From Durusdinium trenchii (taxonomy: Eukaryota; Sar; Dinophyceae; Suessiales; Symbiodiniaceae), in NCBI GenBank assembly GCA_963970005.1, contig CAXAMN010000002.1:2186384-2250383 (forward strand): DNA of 64,000 nt, in the 5' to 3' direction. The notes under the pieces were generated by a model. It had not been told where the DNA came from, made no database searches, and saw only the letters and a list, made by a program, of their open reading frames with translations. The translations under genes were made by a program, and so were the position numbers. Shown in pieces: positions 11,691 through 23,815 of the stretch; position 1 is the stretch's first letter, and each line of letters opens with the position of its first letter.

Positions 11691-12475
11691 GCCGGTGAAT
11701 TGGCGGGCGTCGTCCTCCTGTTATCCTCTTCTTGTCCGCCTGTTGTCCTCTTCTTCTCCTTCTTGTGGTCTGCAGCTTGGCCGTGGCTGCCAGCCGGTCT
11801 GCAGACCTTGCTTTCCTGTTGTCCTCTTTCTCTCTCATTTCCTCCTCTTGTCTTCTTCTTGTCGCTGGAATCCAGCTTGGCCGCGCCGGTGAACCCTATG
11901 TCTGCCTGTTGTCCTCTTCTTGTCCTTCCTCCACCTGGGTGTCACTGCTACTACCCTGTCTCCAGTCTTGTCCTTTTGTTGTGTTCCATTTGTCCTCTCC
12001 CTTGCCCTCTCCTGGTCCTCTTCTTGTCCTCCTGTTGCGCTCTTCTTGTCCTCATCTTGTGCTCCCTTTGTCCTGTTCTTGACTTCTTCTTGTCCTCCTG
12101 TTGCCGTCTTGTTGACACCAGCTTGGCCACAGCTGCCAGCCAGTCCCCACTGCTGTCCTCTTCTTGCGGAGTTCTCCCGCAAGAAAGAATAAGCTCGCCA
12201 CAGTGTCAGGCCGCGCCAACATGCCCTGCCCGGATGTCCTCCTCTTCTCCGCTTGTCACAATCTTTTCGGTCCTGTCCTCCTCATATTCTTCCTGTTTTT
12301 GGCGCTGTCCAGTCACAGCTTGTCCTTCTTTTGTCCTCTTGGTGTGCTTGTGTTAGTTTCCTTCCCTCATCCTTTTGTCCTCTGTTGTCCGCCTCATGTC
12401 CTCCTCTGGTTTTTCTGTTGTCCTGCTGCAGTCGTGCTTTTAAGTTGCTTTCCGAGGCAGGGGCTGGGGCTGCGG
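11690..12475. repeat. C/T-rich low-complexity tract built on tgtcctcttcttgtcc
   Basis: About 780 bases dominated by variants of gtcctcttcttgtcctcctgttg. They are broken by recurring GC-rich blocks (cagcttggccacagctgccagcc near 12119 and a close variant near 11773). One strand is polypyrimidine. All plus frames give Ser/Cys/Leu-rich nonsense, and the minus strand gives GGQEEDKK-type peptides. I regard it as repeat-derived rather than a gene. Confidence 0.7.
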
Positions 12476-12478
12476 CCG

Positions 12479-12512
12479 CCCACCACCACCACCACCACAA
12501 CAACAACAACAA
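12479..12512. repeat. (CAC)n(CAA)n trinucleotide repeat
   Basis: Consecutive CAC then CAA triplets directly after a NotI-like gcggccgc sequence. Confidence 0.85.
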
Positions 12513-13949
12513 CTGGTACCTGGTATCATTTGACTTCAAAAGCTTCAGACCATTCAAATCAATGGTGGTTGGGTCAATGCGGGGTCAAGCTGTGTTCCTG
12601 GTTCCCCGCAAATGCCGTGAAATCGTGACCGACAACGGCAGCTCCCCTGCTTTTTCTCCCCTGCTGTCCCAGCGGCATAGAGGAATGGCAGAAAGGTGTC
12701 CAAAATGCCTAGAAACCTGTCACCAAGAACTTCCACCTCAGGATGTATCGCCACACAATGCTGATACCATGTCCTCCAATGGCCGTGCAAGATGTTTGCG
12801 AATGGCAGAAAACAGATCATGGCGAAACGGAACTGCGGCTTGCCTTCAAAGGACCGCTTTTGTGCAGCAAATGTTGAAGTTTCTTCCTCTGGCTAGACAA
12901 ACTTTGCTTCACCAGTTGAGTCCCCCCGCCATCCTCCGGCACAAGAAGAGGGCGGCTCGCCACAAGCCGATCTGCGGATCAGCAGATCGCAGGCACTGGT
13001 GCGGCTTGATCCACTCATCTATCTTCGAGCTTTGATCGGTGCTAGCTTTGGGGGATGCCCCCCTCGCTCCAAACGCCACGGCCAAACAAAAGAAGATATA
13101 TAACAAAATATAAGTGTGATCTCAGTCGAACAAATGCCTCACACTGAGCACTGACTGGCGATGGGAGGTTCTTACCCCGTGGTTGAAGAAAGCATCCCTC
13201 AACTAGATCGAAAAGTGCGCACCAGCAGGATTATGAAGAAACACAATGAGGAGGACCCTCATACAGCTCATACACCACCCGTTCTGCACTTTGCAGGGAT
13301 TTCTTGGGGTGGACGATGGACAGTCAGTTTCTGAATAGTATCAGTATCAAACCAGGAATGGATGTTTCCCCAAAGAACCACTTCCGTCTGTAAAGGATCT
13401 TAATTGCCATCTTAGAGCACCCATTCGATTGGTTCATTTGAGCAGAAGACTCGGCGAACCGGGCAGAACCGTGTCGATGCTGCGAACTGACCGGATTTGG
13501 TGGTCGCGGACTGGACGGTAGGTATCCTCTATGAATCAACCGCTTGGGTCTATCCTGTTACCTGGTTGCCAGTGGATGATGATGGTTCAGTTGCAGGCCT
13601 GGTCCATTGTTTACTGACTGTTACAGGTAATAGGACAAACCCAAAATCAACCAACCACTAGTACTTTGTGAATTCTCACGCGGGCGCTTCCGTACAAAGT
13701 CTTGAGGACGGACTGTTTTATGGCGCCATATGTGGTTTGGGGCGGCTACAGTTCACCAAACAGAACCAACCACTAGCAAAAGGCTGTTTATGGCTTCGAA
13801 AAGCCCTTTGTCCACAACTTCATCATCAGACTCTTGTGGGGATCATTCTGCATGTGAGGAGTGTTCGATGCAATTATGTTCCACATATCAAACGACTCCG
13901 CGCCGCGCCATGGAGCAGGGTGCTGAAGGAAAAACCAAGTCTGCCGTAA

Positions 13950-14083
13950 CGCAACCCCCCTCTGAGCCTCGGGGTTCATGTGGTTCACGAACTTCTCCAG
14001 GATCCGTGCCACGATCACCAAGACCTCTTCCCAGGCCTCGCACGAGGTTTCCCGAAGTTCAGTGAGAAGGTATTGCGGTGCTG
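13950..14083 (-). CDS. Coding-like exon of an unidentified minus-strand gene
   Basis: Between a GTAGCAG acceptor and a GGGG|GTTGCG donor, one frame reads a helical segment (YLLTELRETSCEAWEEVLV, then IVARILEKFVNHMNPEAQ). Its balanced amphipathic composition and lack of stops differ from the other frames. No family is recognised. The exons at 14.36-14.51 and 14.65-14.79 kb may belong to the same gene. Confidence 0.45.
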
Positions 14084-14354
14084 CTACATGCAGTCTACGA
14101 CATGGTGTATGCCTTTTTCTTCGGACCCGGGCCGGTGCAGTGCTGGCATGCCTTGGAGCCGTCAAAAGCTTGGACAAATGGTCTAAACTGTTCTTCAACA
14201 TCCATCAAAGAAGTCCACAACCTATCTCGAGTTCTTCTATCGTCTTGTTTGGGTGCAATTCCAACTGACACCCAAACTGAACCCATCTGAACCCTCTTGA
14301 TACCTCTTGATCGCAGACCTTCAACTGTCTGATCCCATTTGACACTTCAAACGG

Positions 14355-14512
14355 ACTTTGGACACTTCGTTTTGCGCCGAACCCGGCCACGTCGAGCCAC
14401 TGCAGGGCGAAGGGTTTGCTCATCGTGGCGATGGCCTCGATGCTGCGGCCCGACCAGCCTGAGGCGCTCCCGACCAGCGGGTAGCTAGATGAGGTCAGCT
14501 GGATCCTCTGGA
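14355..14512 (-). CDS. Coding-like exon, unidentified
   Basis: The minus frame reads LTSSSYPLVGSASGW, GRSIEAIATMSKPFALQW and LDVAGFGA without a stop. The first base after an AG lies near 14510. The composition looks like a folded protein. No family is recognised; it is probably an internal exon upstream of the 13.95-kb exon. Confidence 0.4.
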
Positions 14513-14647
14513 GAAAACGATGGTTTGCTCATGAGCGTTCGACAAACATTGCTTTTGGTTTGATAACTGTTATCAAATAAAAGATCGACGGTGCCTCATC
14601 GCCCCTGGAAGAAAAGAACTGTCTGAACTGTCTTCTGTCAAACTCAA

Positions 14648-14790
14648 ACGTCGTTTCGGAAGAAGTCTCTGCAGTGGCCGGCCAGCGCATCCGGCGACGT
14701 CATTGCCTCAAGCCGGTCTCTCCACAAGAATGCCGTCAAACGGTCAAACAACTCATCAACACCTTCTTCACTCTTGATCAAGCTCAGACA
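14648..14790 (-). CDS. Coding-like exon, unidentified
   Basis: The minus frame reads LSLIKSEEGVDELFDRLTAF followed by LWRDRLEAMTSPDALAGHC, ending at GAC|GTTTGA. That end could be a GT donor or a terminal valine plus stop. The Leu/Asp/Arg pattern is that of an alpha-helical protein. No family is assigned. Confidence 0.4.
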
Positions 14791-14799
14791 CAACACCAG

Positions 14800-15442
14800 A
14801 AGCATTCCATATGGGTGTGCATGTTTGGGAGACAAAGACACCCTGGCCCTGTTCCTTTTTCCGTTGCCTGGGAGGTCCGGGGCTTCGGCCACACCGGGCT
14901 GTCGAAGCCCCACTGAGGATTTCTCCCAGGTTCTGGGCTGGGCCTGTGGGACGGCGCGCCAAGGCACCGAAATCTGGGAGCAAGAAGCTACTAGGAGCAA
15001 AGGGCATCGCAGGAAAAGAAAGATATATATATATATATGCAAAATATAGATATACACAGATCATCTTCCCCCCTGTTGGTGCTCACCAACGAGTGTCCAG
15101 CCAAATGAATGCGTGCATCTTTCAGTCCCAGCAAGGCTCACCCATGTGGATGACGCGTTCGGATGCAAGAAAACTGGGGGAACGGAAGATGGTGGACGTG
15201 CGGTTTCACAAACACGAAAGCATTCTTCGTCCTCTTCTTCTTAATATATAGTATCATTATTATTACTATTATTAACATATTATATTATTGGTATTTTCCT
15301 ATTTTGTATTATTCTTATTATTATATATTATTATTATTATTATCATTATTATTATTGTTATTCCCCTGCTTCTTCTTCCTCCTCTTCTTCCTCTTCCTCT
15401 TCTTCTTCTTCTTCCTCTTCTTCTTCTTCTTCTTGTTCTTCT

Positions 15443-15474
<32 letters not shown>

Positions 15475-18400
15475 TTCTTCTTCGTCATCGGTTTTGATGC
15501 CGAGCGGACAGACCCTCCACTCAAAAAAGACTCCTCAGATCCATTGCGCTGCCCTAACTTCCGTGGCCCTGAGTTCAGGCACCTTTCAACAACATCTCCA
15601 GCATGCACCGCTGCCTCAGACCGAACGGCCTTTCACCAGCTGGTTGTCGGGCTTTCAACGGCCGATCAGCGACGAGATTGAAACTAGAAGGCAAAATTGA
15701 CTTCAGCTTCAATCTACTCCGAACCTACCCAGCAACTTGCTGTCGAAAAAGATTACATGCCATTACATACCTACGCAATGGCCCATCCATCCTCTCTAGA
15801 CTCTAGAGATACAATCCTCTTCATATTTCATGACTCAAGAAACCTTCCCTGGAGCACAATCCAAGGCAACTTCTCATAGACGTGGTTGCAGCAAGATGAA
15901 GGTTCCTCCGCCGTCCACAGCCCATTCAAAGCAACTGCTCAGCAATCCCTGGGGTTTTAAAAAGAACTTCTCACTACTTCTCACTCCTCTGTAATGGAGC
16001 ACCTCTCTGAAGGAAAAAGGAATCACTATAACCTCCAAAAACGACACCCCTCCAAACCCCTCCGCTTTCCCGCTTCCGCCGTTTCTCTCGTTCCTTCCGA
16101 CCGACCTACCGGCCCGGACTGCTCGGTTGGGGCGGCCGTGACCAAGGTGGCCAAGGCTTCAAAGAGGTTCGCCTCGCGCAGAGAGCGCAGAGAACCACAC
16201 CGCGCGTTGAGACGTTACGCTAGTCTGTGCGTCCGCGGACGGAGGACGGATGGGAAGCGGGCAGATGGATGGTCTTCCTCGTGGGGTTCGAATGGTTTCG
16301 AAGATCGAGACAACTGCCAAAAAGTTGTGAAGAATGTCAGGTGACTATTACCGGCTTGCAGCGGAACCACCTAAAGTCTCCAGTGAACAGTGATCATGTT
16401 CAACAATGAAGAGGGGTGGGAACGGGATCTGGCCTTTTGTGGAATGTGTACTGAGTGTACTGATGTGGTATGGCATGGTCGTATGGTGATGTTAATCTGT
16501 TAATCCAGGTCTTGAAATAGGCGTGATGGGATTTCCTGCAACATCTGCGTGGGTAACGTTTTAGCGATGAATCATGCTTTGATGAATCATGTTCTAGCGA
16601 TGGATAATTGCTTTTGCATGGTGCATGGTGGCCGTTGGTTTGGTGATGGCGTTGTCATCATGGCAACCTAGACGAGCAATCGCATCTATTTGCGAAAGAC
16701 AAAACATAATTCCGATTCCTTCCGGCCGCAGTGCGTCCGAACAAGATGCAGAACTGTCCACTCCGAAAAGCGAATGAGATCACCTTCCATCTTAAAATGC
16801 AGGAGCAAATGGGTTCCAGGATTGAGACATCTCATGGAACGTGCAAAACGATGGCAGGCCCAAGAAATCTCGTCTTTTCTGCGGAACCTGGCTTTCCCTG
16901 TTGGAAAGTTGTGTTGCTCTGTTCATTTCCTTCAGAGAGCGCTTGGTTGGATGCGAACAAAAGAAACACATTTGACATACTCCGGTAGCTGACCATACGC
17001 TCGGCTCGGCGATCACCTCCAACACTTGCTGTCCCGGGGTGCGCCTGATCATCTGCTTTTAAGGAGCCCTTGATCGCAATCTTCGTCAGCGACACTTCAG
17101 CCTCCCAGTTGGAGGTCCCACGCGTCCACCACCGCGGGGTGCGCGGCCACGGTCGGGCGGGTGTTCGATGGGACGGCGCGTGTTCAAACGCGCCTGTACA
17201 GGAACGAGCGCCGACGGGACATACCTCGCCAGCCGCACTGAGAGAAGGAAGGAGGGACCCTGAAAAGGAAAGAAAAGCACAAGGAGTCACAGTGACCATC
17301 AGGGACCGGACCTCCTCACAGCCAGGTATACCATATGCATGGAAGGCTGTGTGAAGTTGTTTGGGTGTGTGATTGACGTGTACCTTTCCCATCCCCTCCT
17401 GATGGAAGCGGAACCTGAAGCCATGAGAATCAGAAAAGATGCTTCACTGGTGGATGAAAATGTCCGCGTCGCTCGTGTCACTCGTGTCACTCGTGTCACT
17501 CGTCGGCGGGAACCCGACGTGGATCGATCCAGCGGCTTTCGCTCAGCGGATTTCCCCCACCAGTTCAGGAGGTGTTTGTGGTGAAGAACTCACCGAATTT
17601 GGGTACGAATAGGCTATAAGGCACTAAGGGGATGAGGATTCTTTGGTTTTAATGGTGGGTCCCCTGTGAAGTTGTTAGCTTTTTGTTCAGAGTCATTGAA
17701 CTGCCAAAACGCGGACGTCGACGTGTTTTGCTTTGTTTGTTGTTGTTGTTTCTTTTCTTTCACCAGGCAGCGCCCAAAAAGAAAGGAGCAAATCACTCTG
17801 TCAAGGTGAACTGGACATGATTGACATAATGTATTTCAGGGATTTGGAAGGCCTCTGAAGGCTAGAATTTCCTCGTAAAACAGAGAAGCACTGAAATCTT
17901 GCCCCAATGCTCGAAGTGCCCAGGCCCGGCGCACTGTACAACAAGGAGATCCTGCGGAATTTTGCTAGGAAAAAAAACCTCCCCGCGAGCTGAGATTGGC
18001 TCCCTCTAGTCCTCTCATGAACATGTCCTTTGTCGGGTGGCCAAGAATATGCATGACAACTGTAGAAAGGAGATGCGCACCGAGTTGCACCGAGATGGAA
18101 TCCTCCAGTGACTCCAGTGTTTAGTCGTCCGTCCTGCAAAGCTTCATGAATCTGTGTCAGGAGAGGTGCAGCGGGCTTTTTGACCTCAGGTGAGACGAGA
18201 CAAACCATCCAATGACTCTTGACCTTCATCTTTCATTCAGCCAACAGTGGATCAGGAACCACGCTCAAAAGTGAGTTGCAACCCAATTAAGCCCAAGAAA
18301 AGCCCTACAGGCCTCGCACTTGGGGATCAACATCAGGAGACTCCCAATCTTCCCACTGTTACTGTGATTTGCCATGTTCCTCACCGATCAGTGCCCACAA

Positions 18401-19450
18401 GCTGGAAGTCTCCGGTGTGTCTGGACGGTCTGAACGGTCTTGATGACGGGTGTGGCGGGTTGGAAGAGGAGGAGAGGGATCGATGCCAGGGACCGAGATG
18501 GTCGACCTGGGATACTATACCCCCCCTCGATTCATTTATGGTAAAGAAACATCGAAGCAAGGATCACCTCAAACCCACCTGTTTTTTGCATCTTCCCGCA
18601 GGACTGAGATGTAGAGACAGAGAGAGAGGGAGAGAGAGAGAATCACAAGCACGGGGTGAAAATCTCTGAGTTAGGCTCAAATGTCATGTTTTACCTGTCT
18701 AACATTCCACTGGGAACTTCTTTCACACAGCCAAACACATCAAATCCATCGATATCAACAAACAGTAGCTTGGGCACTGACCACCTTGATAAAGCGACCG
18801 AACATGAAGCATGCACGGCTCACCTCCGTCGACACAGTTTCTGTGAAAAAGTGAAATGTGGGAAAGTTTGCTCTCACGCACACGGACACAGCCGTCCCTG
18901 GAGCAAGTTCAAGAAAATGATGCACCTCAAACCATTTTTAATGCAGTATACATGTGTGAGTATATGTATATATACATAGACATACACACACTTCGACAAG
19001 GTTCATTCAGTGAAATAACCCACAAAACTAGTTACTGAATATTTCGCGCTCTAGTTACTGAATACTTGGCACTTGACTCGACAAACGGAAAGGTGGTAGG
19101 TCAGCGTACTTGTAGGTGTTTTTTAACTAGGTATTCCGGAAAACCAGTTGAATACTATTCCTGAGTTAACGGCATGCATAGATAAGTAGGTTCCATAAGG
19201 GAGCGAGACAAGTGAATCGCTCTAAGTAGGTAAAAAGGAAGTGAAGCCTCCTGTTTTGTAACTAGAGTAGATTGAATTTGCGAGGAAACATGACACATAC
19301 TCCATCCCCATTTTCATTTGATGTGGCATTCACCAAAGAAGGTGTGATGAGGGCCATGAACGACCTTTGACTTTGGCTCAAGAAAAGCAAGGCATTCGTT
19401 TTTGCCGTGCACCTTTTTTTCACTAGGTTATGAGCCCAAACCTGTGATTC
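14800..19450. other. No supported gene; intron or intergenic with simple repeats
   Basis: Apart from the tract at 15288-15483 I see only short microsatellites: (AT)n near 15020-15040 and 18955-18985, (GA)n near 18615-18645, and four copies of ctcgtgtca at 17467-17502. Minus frames near 17.05-17.1 kb (EVSLTKIAIKGSLKADD) and 18.12-18.2 kb (SPEVKKPAAPLLTQIHEAL) might be exons, but I cannot place their ends. Confidence 0.4.
15240..15483. repeat. (TTA)n then (TTC)n tract
   Basis: About 115 bases of A/T-rich TTA/TAT repeats are followed by about 120 bases of nearly pure TTC/CTC pyrimidine repeat, with hardly a purine on the plus strand from 15366 to 15483. The complementary strand is polypurine, a composition able to form triplex DNA. 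Confidence 0.85.
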
Positions 19451-20040
19451 CACTGCCATGGCATCCAATGCCACTTTGACGCGGCGGCGACGCCAAGCAG
19501 ATGGAAAGCCGAAAGCAGAAGCCAGGTCTGGCACTGAGGTGCTCGAGGCGGGGGTTCTGATTGAAGAGGAGCAGCGTTCGAAGCCATCAAGCTCGGGTCC
19601 GCGAAGATCCATGTCGACCCCACCTTTGGAAGGGCCTCGAGGAGCACCGGTTGTTTTGAGTCCTGGAATCCCTGGGAGTCAGGTTCGATTGCTGCCCCCT
19701 CTGGTGAGCTTGAGGGAGCGCTGAGATCGGTGAGACCTTCAGCAACACTCCTGGACAACAACCAGGTGATCCTGCAGGACATCAAGGAGGGCTGGTGCGC
19801 ATCATATCAAGCACTTCAGCATGCCCTCGCTGGGCCTCTTCAAGGTCACGGTCAGACGCCTCCTCCTCAAGTACCAGGTCAGGGACTATTAGGACCTCTC
19901 GCACTTGGCAATGATCATGGACATCAAGGAGGGCATCTTGGGGCTACGTGGCCGATGGGAGGAGAGCAAGATCCTCAAAATTCGATGGCGCCTCGTACAT
20001 TGGACTACATGAGGAGCCTCTACTATGCCTGAACGACAAT

Positions 20041-21979
20041 ATCAGGCTCTGATGAATCCATTTTGGAGTCCCACTGTGCAGGAGGGTGTCAAGCCTCTTA
20101 CTCCAGGTGGTGATGTATCTCATGCCACCGGGATTGTGCGGGGTGTGATGGAGCAGAATGGAGAAGTTGGAGTTCCTTGGTGACGGCTGGAAGCTTGGGA
20201 GGAGATCAAGGCCCTATGTAGACGAAGTGGAGGCACTCCGGGCACGCATCCTTAGGGAGGCGGAAGTGAACTTCGAGAAGGAGATGCGAAGATTGGCAGC
20301 CGGACGAGAATCTGGCGATGCCACCTCGTTTAAAACTGCATCGAGTGGAACTCAGGGAGTACCAGCAGGTGATCAGCATCTACATGGTCTTCCTCAACAA
20401 CCTCCTGGACTACCTCATGCACAAGGTGTCGCAACTGGGCCGACTTCGAGAATTGGTGAAGGAATGGCCATTGCTTCGACGACGGAGGCCTTGAGGAACC
20501 TGGAGCTGCCGCCTTGCCTCCACCCAATGTTGAGGGTGCATCGATCCTCTTTGGAGATTGGCTTACTATGGCATGTCCTTTGATGGCAGACATCTCCAAC
20601 TCGGCAAAGGGCTGGTGGGAAGATTCACTGAGTGCGGCGCAGGACCACTACACTCAATGGCTCACGCTGACCCCGCTGGAGCGCATTAGAAAGCGACCTG
20701 ACGTTTCCGTGGCACCAGTCTTCCAGCGGATCAAACAGCGTGGAGCCTTGCCGGACAGTGCGCGCCGAGATTTGGTGTCTGGTCGACAACTGTCGGTTGT
20801 GCACATCCCCTACAGGCTGCACATTGCTTACCAGCCAGGAGGAGCTGAGAAAACCCAGCTGCTGAAGAATTTGGTTGAGGCGAAGTTCACTGCAAGCAGC
20901 ACCGCTCTTCTCACCCAGGTTAGACTGTGGAGGAGGTGGTTGGGGCGAGCAGAATACTGGGTCTGTCGTTACCAGATCCGATTGCGTTGATGCCGTTGAT
21001 GGTTGCAGTTCAGAGGATGATTGATGCTGCAACGAAGATCGGAGGACCGCAGCTGTCATTCCGACTGGCCAACGCCAGGCAGGAGTTGAAGGTGGATCAT
21101 ACCGCCACACTGCCTTCGGTGCGGGAGCTCGCGGAGTATGTTCAGGCGGAGATTGAGGACATGTCACTGACTACGCCAACAAAGGCTGTCCCGGTGACAT
21201 CAGGTCCCCAAACTACGGCACAGTCGACCTCTACGTCCTTGAAGGCGATGGTGTCGGCCTATGGGGGAAGGGAAGGTGATGAGCGCACTGGGTCAAAGCC
21301 GGTGTGCAAGTTTTGGAAAAGTGATGATGGATGTAAAAGAGGGGCTGCTTGCACCTATGTCCATGACAACACAGAGATGAAGGTGGCCAAGGTGAAAAGC
21401 CAAGAAGCTGAGAAGCCGGAGACGGGGGAGAAGATTGCCAAGGACAATGCCGATGCCGACAAGCAAGCAGGAGGTTCGGGCACCTCCAGTGTCAGGGACT
21501 TCGAGAACTATGGAAGCAGTCGAAAAGTCTCCAGGAAGACACTACAGCGACGGCGGAATTGTTGTCTGAGGCAACGTCGTTGCTCAAGACACTTCGCAGC
21601 ACGAAGGTGGTGCGAGTCAAGGAACTCAAACCCAAGATGGAGGCCGGCAACGGGGCAGTTGGACTCCTGGACAGGAGCAACAAATGGACTTCGTGAAGCT
21701 CGTCCTCATGAGCTACCCCATTTGGTTCCGGTGCGAGTGGAGCTAGCCTCGGGGTCAGTCACCCTGTTCAAGGTCAAGGACCACAACACCCTGCTTTCGC
21801 GAGATCGAATGGAGGTGCATCCGTTGGTGAAGCTGCGCTACAGGCTACAGTGGACTGCAGCTGGTGTCAGGATCAACCACCCTGAACATGGACGGATCGA
21901 GTGCACACTTCGAGGAGGTTGCCCAGTACTTCCGGAACCGCAAGCTCTCGCTTTGTTGGACATCATCAACGGAAAATGA
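20041..21979 (+). pseudogene. Decayed retroelement Gag-protease fragment with CCCH zinc finger
   Basis: Three frames carry successive parts of one protein type seen in dinoflagellate retroelements. The first is an N-terminal NPFWSPTVQEGVKP segment (about 20056). The second is a Gag core in 20514-20940 (WWEDSLSAAQDHY, LHIAYQPGGAEKTQLLKNLV, LLTQVRLWRRWLGRA). After a frame change near 20935, the third runs through 20927-21979 with LPSVRELAEYVQAEIEDM, a CCCH finger (residues about 127-149, spacing CX8CX5CX3H) and a protease-like tail (RINHPEHGRIECTLRGGCPV). At least two frameshifts separate the parts. No integrase or reverse transcriptase follows; the sequence passes straight into noncoding repeats. 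It is not a working gene. Confidence 0.7.
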
Positions 21980-22002
21980 CGGAAAACCCCTGGAGACGGG
22001 GT

Positions 22003-22335
22003 GCGACACACACTTTGAGAATTGCTCGCAAGAGCTCAATCGGCAGAAGTCCCAGTTGACTTGTCAGTGAACTTGTAGATGTTGAACAAGTTGTGGGAAT
22101 GCATTAGCGGCTTACTGCAAAACACAGGATTGGACAGCTTGTCAACAGTTGAATTAATAAAGCAGGTACGTGCAATCTGCGTCCAGATTGCATATCACAG
22201 CAAACTTGAAGTGTCTTCGTTGAGCGGTGACTTCAAGAATGCCCACCGCTCCCCTGCCTCTTTTTCGCGCTGCTAAAACTAGTTTTTACATACAAGACAT
22301 GTGCGCAGCCTTGGGAACAGGCTTTGACACACACA
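22003..22335. repeat. Direct repeat A, copy 1
   Basis: Begins gcgacacacactttgagaat right after the Gag fragment and ends in ggaacaggctttgacacac. Copy 2 is at 24519-24886 in the same orientation. Copy 1 lacks about 38 bases that are present near 24565-24610 of copy 2. The TG..CA-like ends and the 2.5-kb spacing could be those of a short non-autonomous LTR element, but no PBS was seen. Confidence 0.75.
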
Positions 22336-22365
22336 CCACGCCGATATCGGCGCTCAAACGAAGTA

Positions 22366-22490
22366 CTAGCCACCTAACAAGCCTTAGAAAGAAAGACAAA
22401 GAAAAACAAAAAGAGCAAACGAAGAGGGCAAGAGAGAAAAGTAGGGGTAGTGACGAGGCCCACTAGATACGGGACTTCTAGTTACAGCCC
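22366..22490. repeat. Direct repeat B, copy 1
   Basis: Starts cactagccacctaacaagcc and continues through an A/G-rich stretch to gaggcccactag. Copy 2 is at 23683-23815 with several small differences. Confidence 0.7.
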
Positions 22491-22553
22491 CTAAGGTTAA
22501 AAATTGGCTTTAAAAAAACTTGATGATGTGCGTAGCCTTAAAAACAGGCTGTG

Positions 22554-22600
22554 ACACACTCTGACACTGGTTTTCAGTTAACGCAAGTCACGTTGGGAAG
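22554..22600. repeat. Direct repeat C, copy 1, abutting an assembly gap
   Basis: These 47 bases are identical to 22893-22939 and stop exactly at the run of N. Confidence 0.9.
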
Positions 22601-22610
22601 NNNNNNNNNN
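22601..22610. other. Assembly gap (10 N)
   Basis: A run of ten N. Its true length is unknown, because a fixed 10-base gap is usually a placeholder. Confidence 0.99.
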
Positions 22611-22892
22611 CGGCAGCAACATAGCAAACATAGAAACACGCACATGATTGGAAGACATGAAGAGAAAACTGAATGCTGAAATCTGAGATCTGAAAGTTGG
22701 AATCTGAAGCATTCTTCAAGAACCGTTTTTTGGCCCGGCGGCCGTTGTGGCGGTTGATTCTGTGAGGGTGTCGGTGCCTTCCTGTGAGAGTCCAGTGAGC
22801 GGTGGTGCGTTGGGGTGGTTGCTTTCCCATGCAAAATCGGCGCCCCAGTGACGGGGATCACACTCAGCACCCGAGTGGGACGGCTGAGCGAA

Positions 22893-22939
22893 ACACACTC
22901 TGACACTGGTTTTCAGTTAACGCAAGTCACGTTGGGAAG
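22893..22939. repeat. Direct repeat C, copy 2
   Basis: Perfect 47-base match to 22554-22600. About 70 bases further on (23008) is a cggcagcaa like the one that follows the gap at 22611. The missing sequence is therefore probably a paralogue of 22940-23007. Confidence 0.9.
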
Positions 22940-23682
22940 GAAGGTGAGAGAACAGAAAGGTGCATAGGTCCGAGCATTTGAAAGGTTTAACATTGTTGTC
23001 ACGAAAGCGGCAGCAAGCAAATCGGCGGCGCAGCTGCTGGGGACGAGTAGGTTTGGGGGTGATAGCATGAAGAACCATGGAATCAAACAAAGCCAATTAG
23101 ACAGCGTGGTCAAAAGTTCAGCAGGTACGCAGGGCTGATCAGGCCCTGCTTCCCACTCCCGCCCACAGCTTCGTTGCGTGTGGTAGGGCGGGAGTGCCAC
23201 ACGCCCCTGCCTGTGTAAAGTGGAAAGAGTGGTGGTGAAAGGCCCTTTGTCCAGGGTTGGACACACACACACACACTTATGGATATGCGTACTGACTTGA
23301 TAGCGGTGCCACACGCCGGCCTAGGGTTCCATTTTCTAAGAATACGAATAAGAACCACAGGTGCCTCGGGGTCCTCAAACGGAGAGGGGCCAAACTCGTA
23401 AGGCGAAACCGATCCGACAGAGTGACGGCGTTCCGTGCGTGACTGCGACAACATGAAGTACCAAGTCTGTGAGGTTCTGGGCTTAGCCTCACGCCATTTG
23501 AAGAAAAATCGCAGGTACGTCACTGGACGTCTCCAGTGATATCAGTACCGCCACAGAAGCCTCTTCGTTGGACTGTCACTTCTCTGGGGTAGACCGTCCC
23601 CCTGCTAACTAAAACAATTCAAAAGAATCCCTGTGACTACAAGGGTTACACACACACACATCACGCCGGGCGCGCAAGTAAG

Positions 23683-23815
23683 GCACTAGCCACCTAACAA
23701 GCCTTAGAAAGACAGAGAAAGAAAAGACAGAAAGAGCAAACGAAGAGGGCAAGAGAGAAAGATAGGAGTTACGAGGCCCACTAGTTACGAAGCCTCCTAG
23801 TTGCATGAATTAAAT
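23683..23815. repeat. Direct repeat B, copy 2
   Basis: Counterpart of 22366-22490 in the same orientation, ending gaggcccactagttacgaag. Together with repeats A and C it makes 22.0-24.9 kb a nested duplication. Confidence 0.7.

Noticed and set aside
11595-12356. 253-codon Ser/Cys/Leu-rich ORF
   Set aside because: It is the translation of the C/T-rich repeat; all frames there stay open for the same reason.
15288-15681. Phe/Leu-rich and Lys-rich ORFs across the TTC tract
   Set aside because: Translations of a simple repeat.
19365-19385. tttggctcaag, like the 3' end of the dinoflagellate spliced leader
   Set aside because: Only 11 bases match the 22-base leader and the ccgtagcca part is missing, so chance is a sufficient explanation; ccgtagcc near 40486 is equally incomplete.
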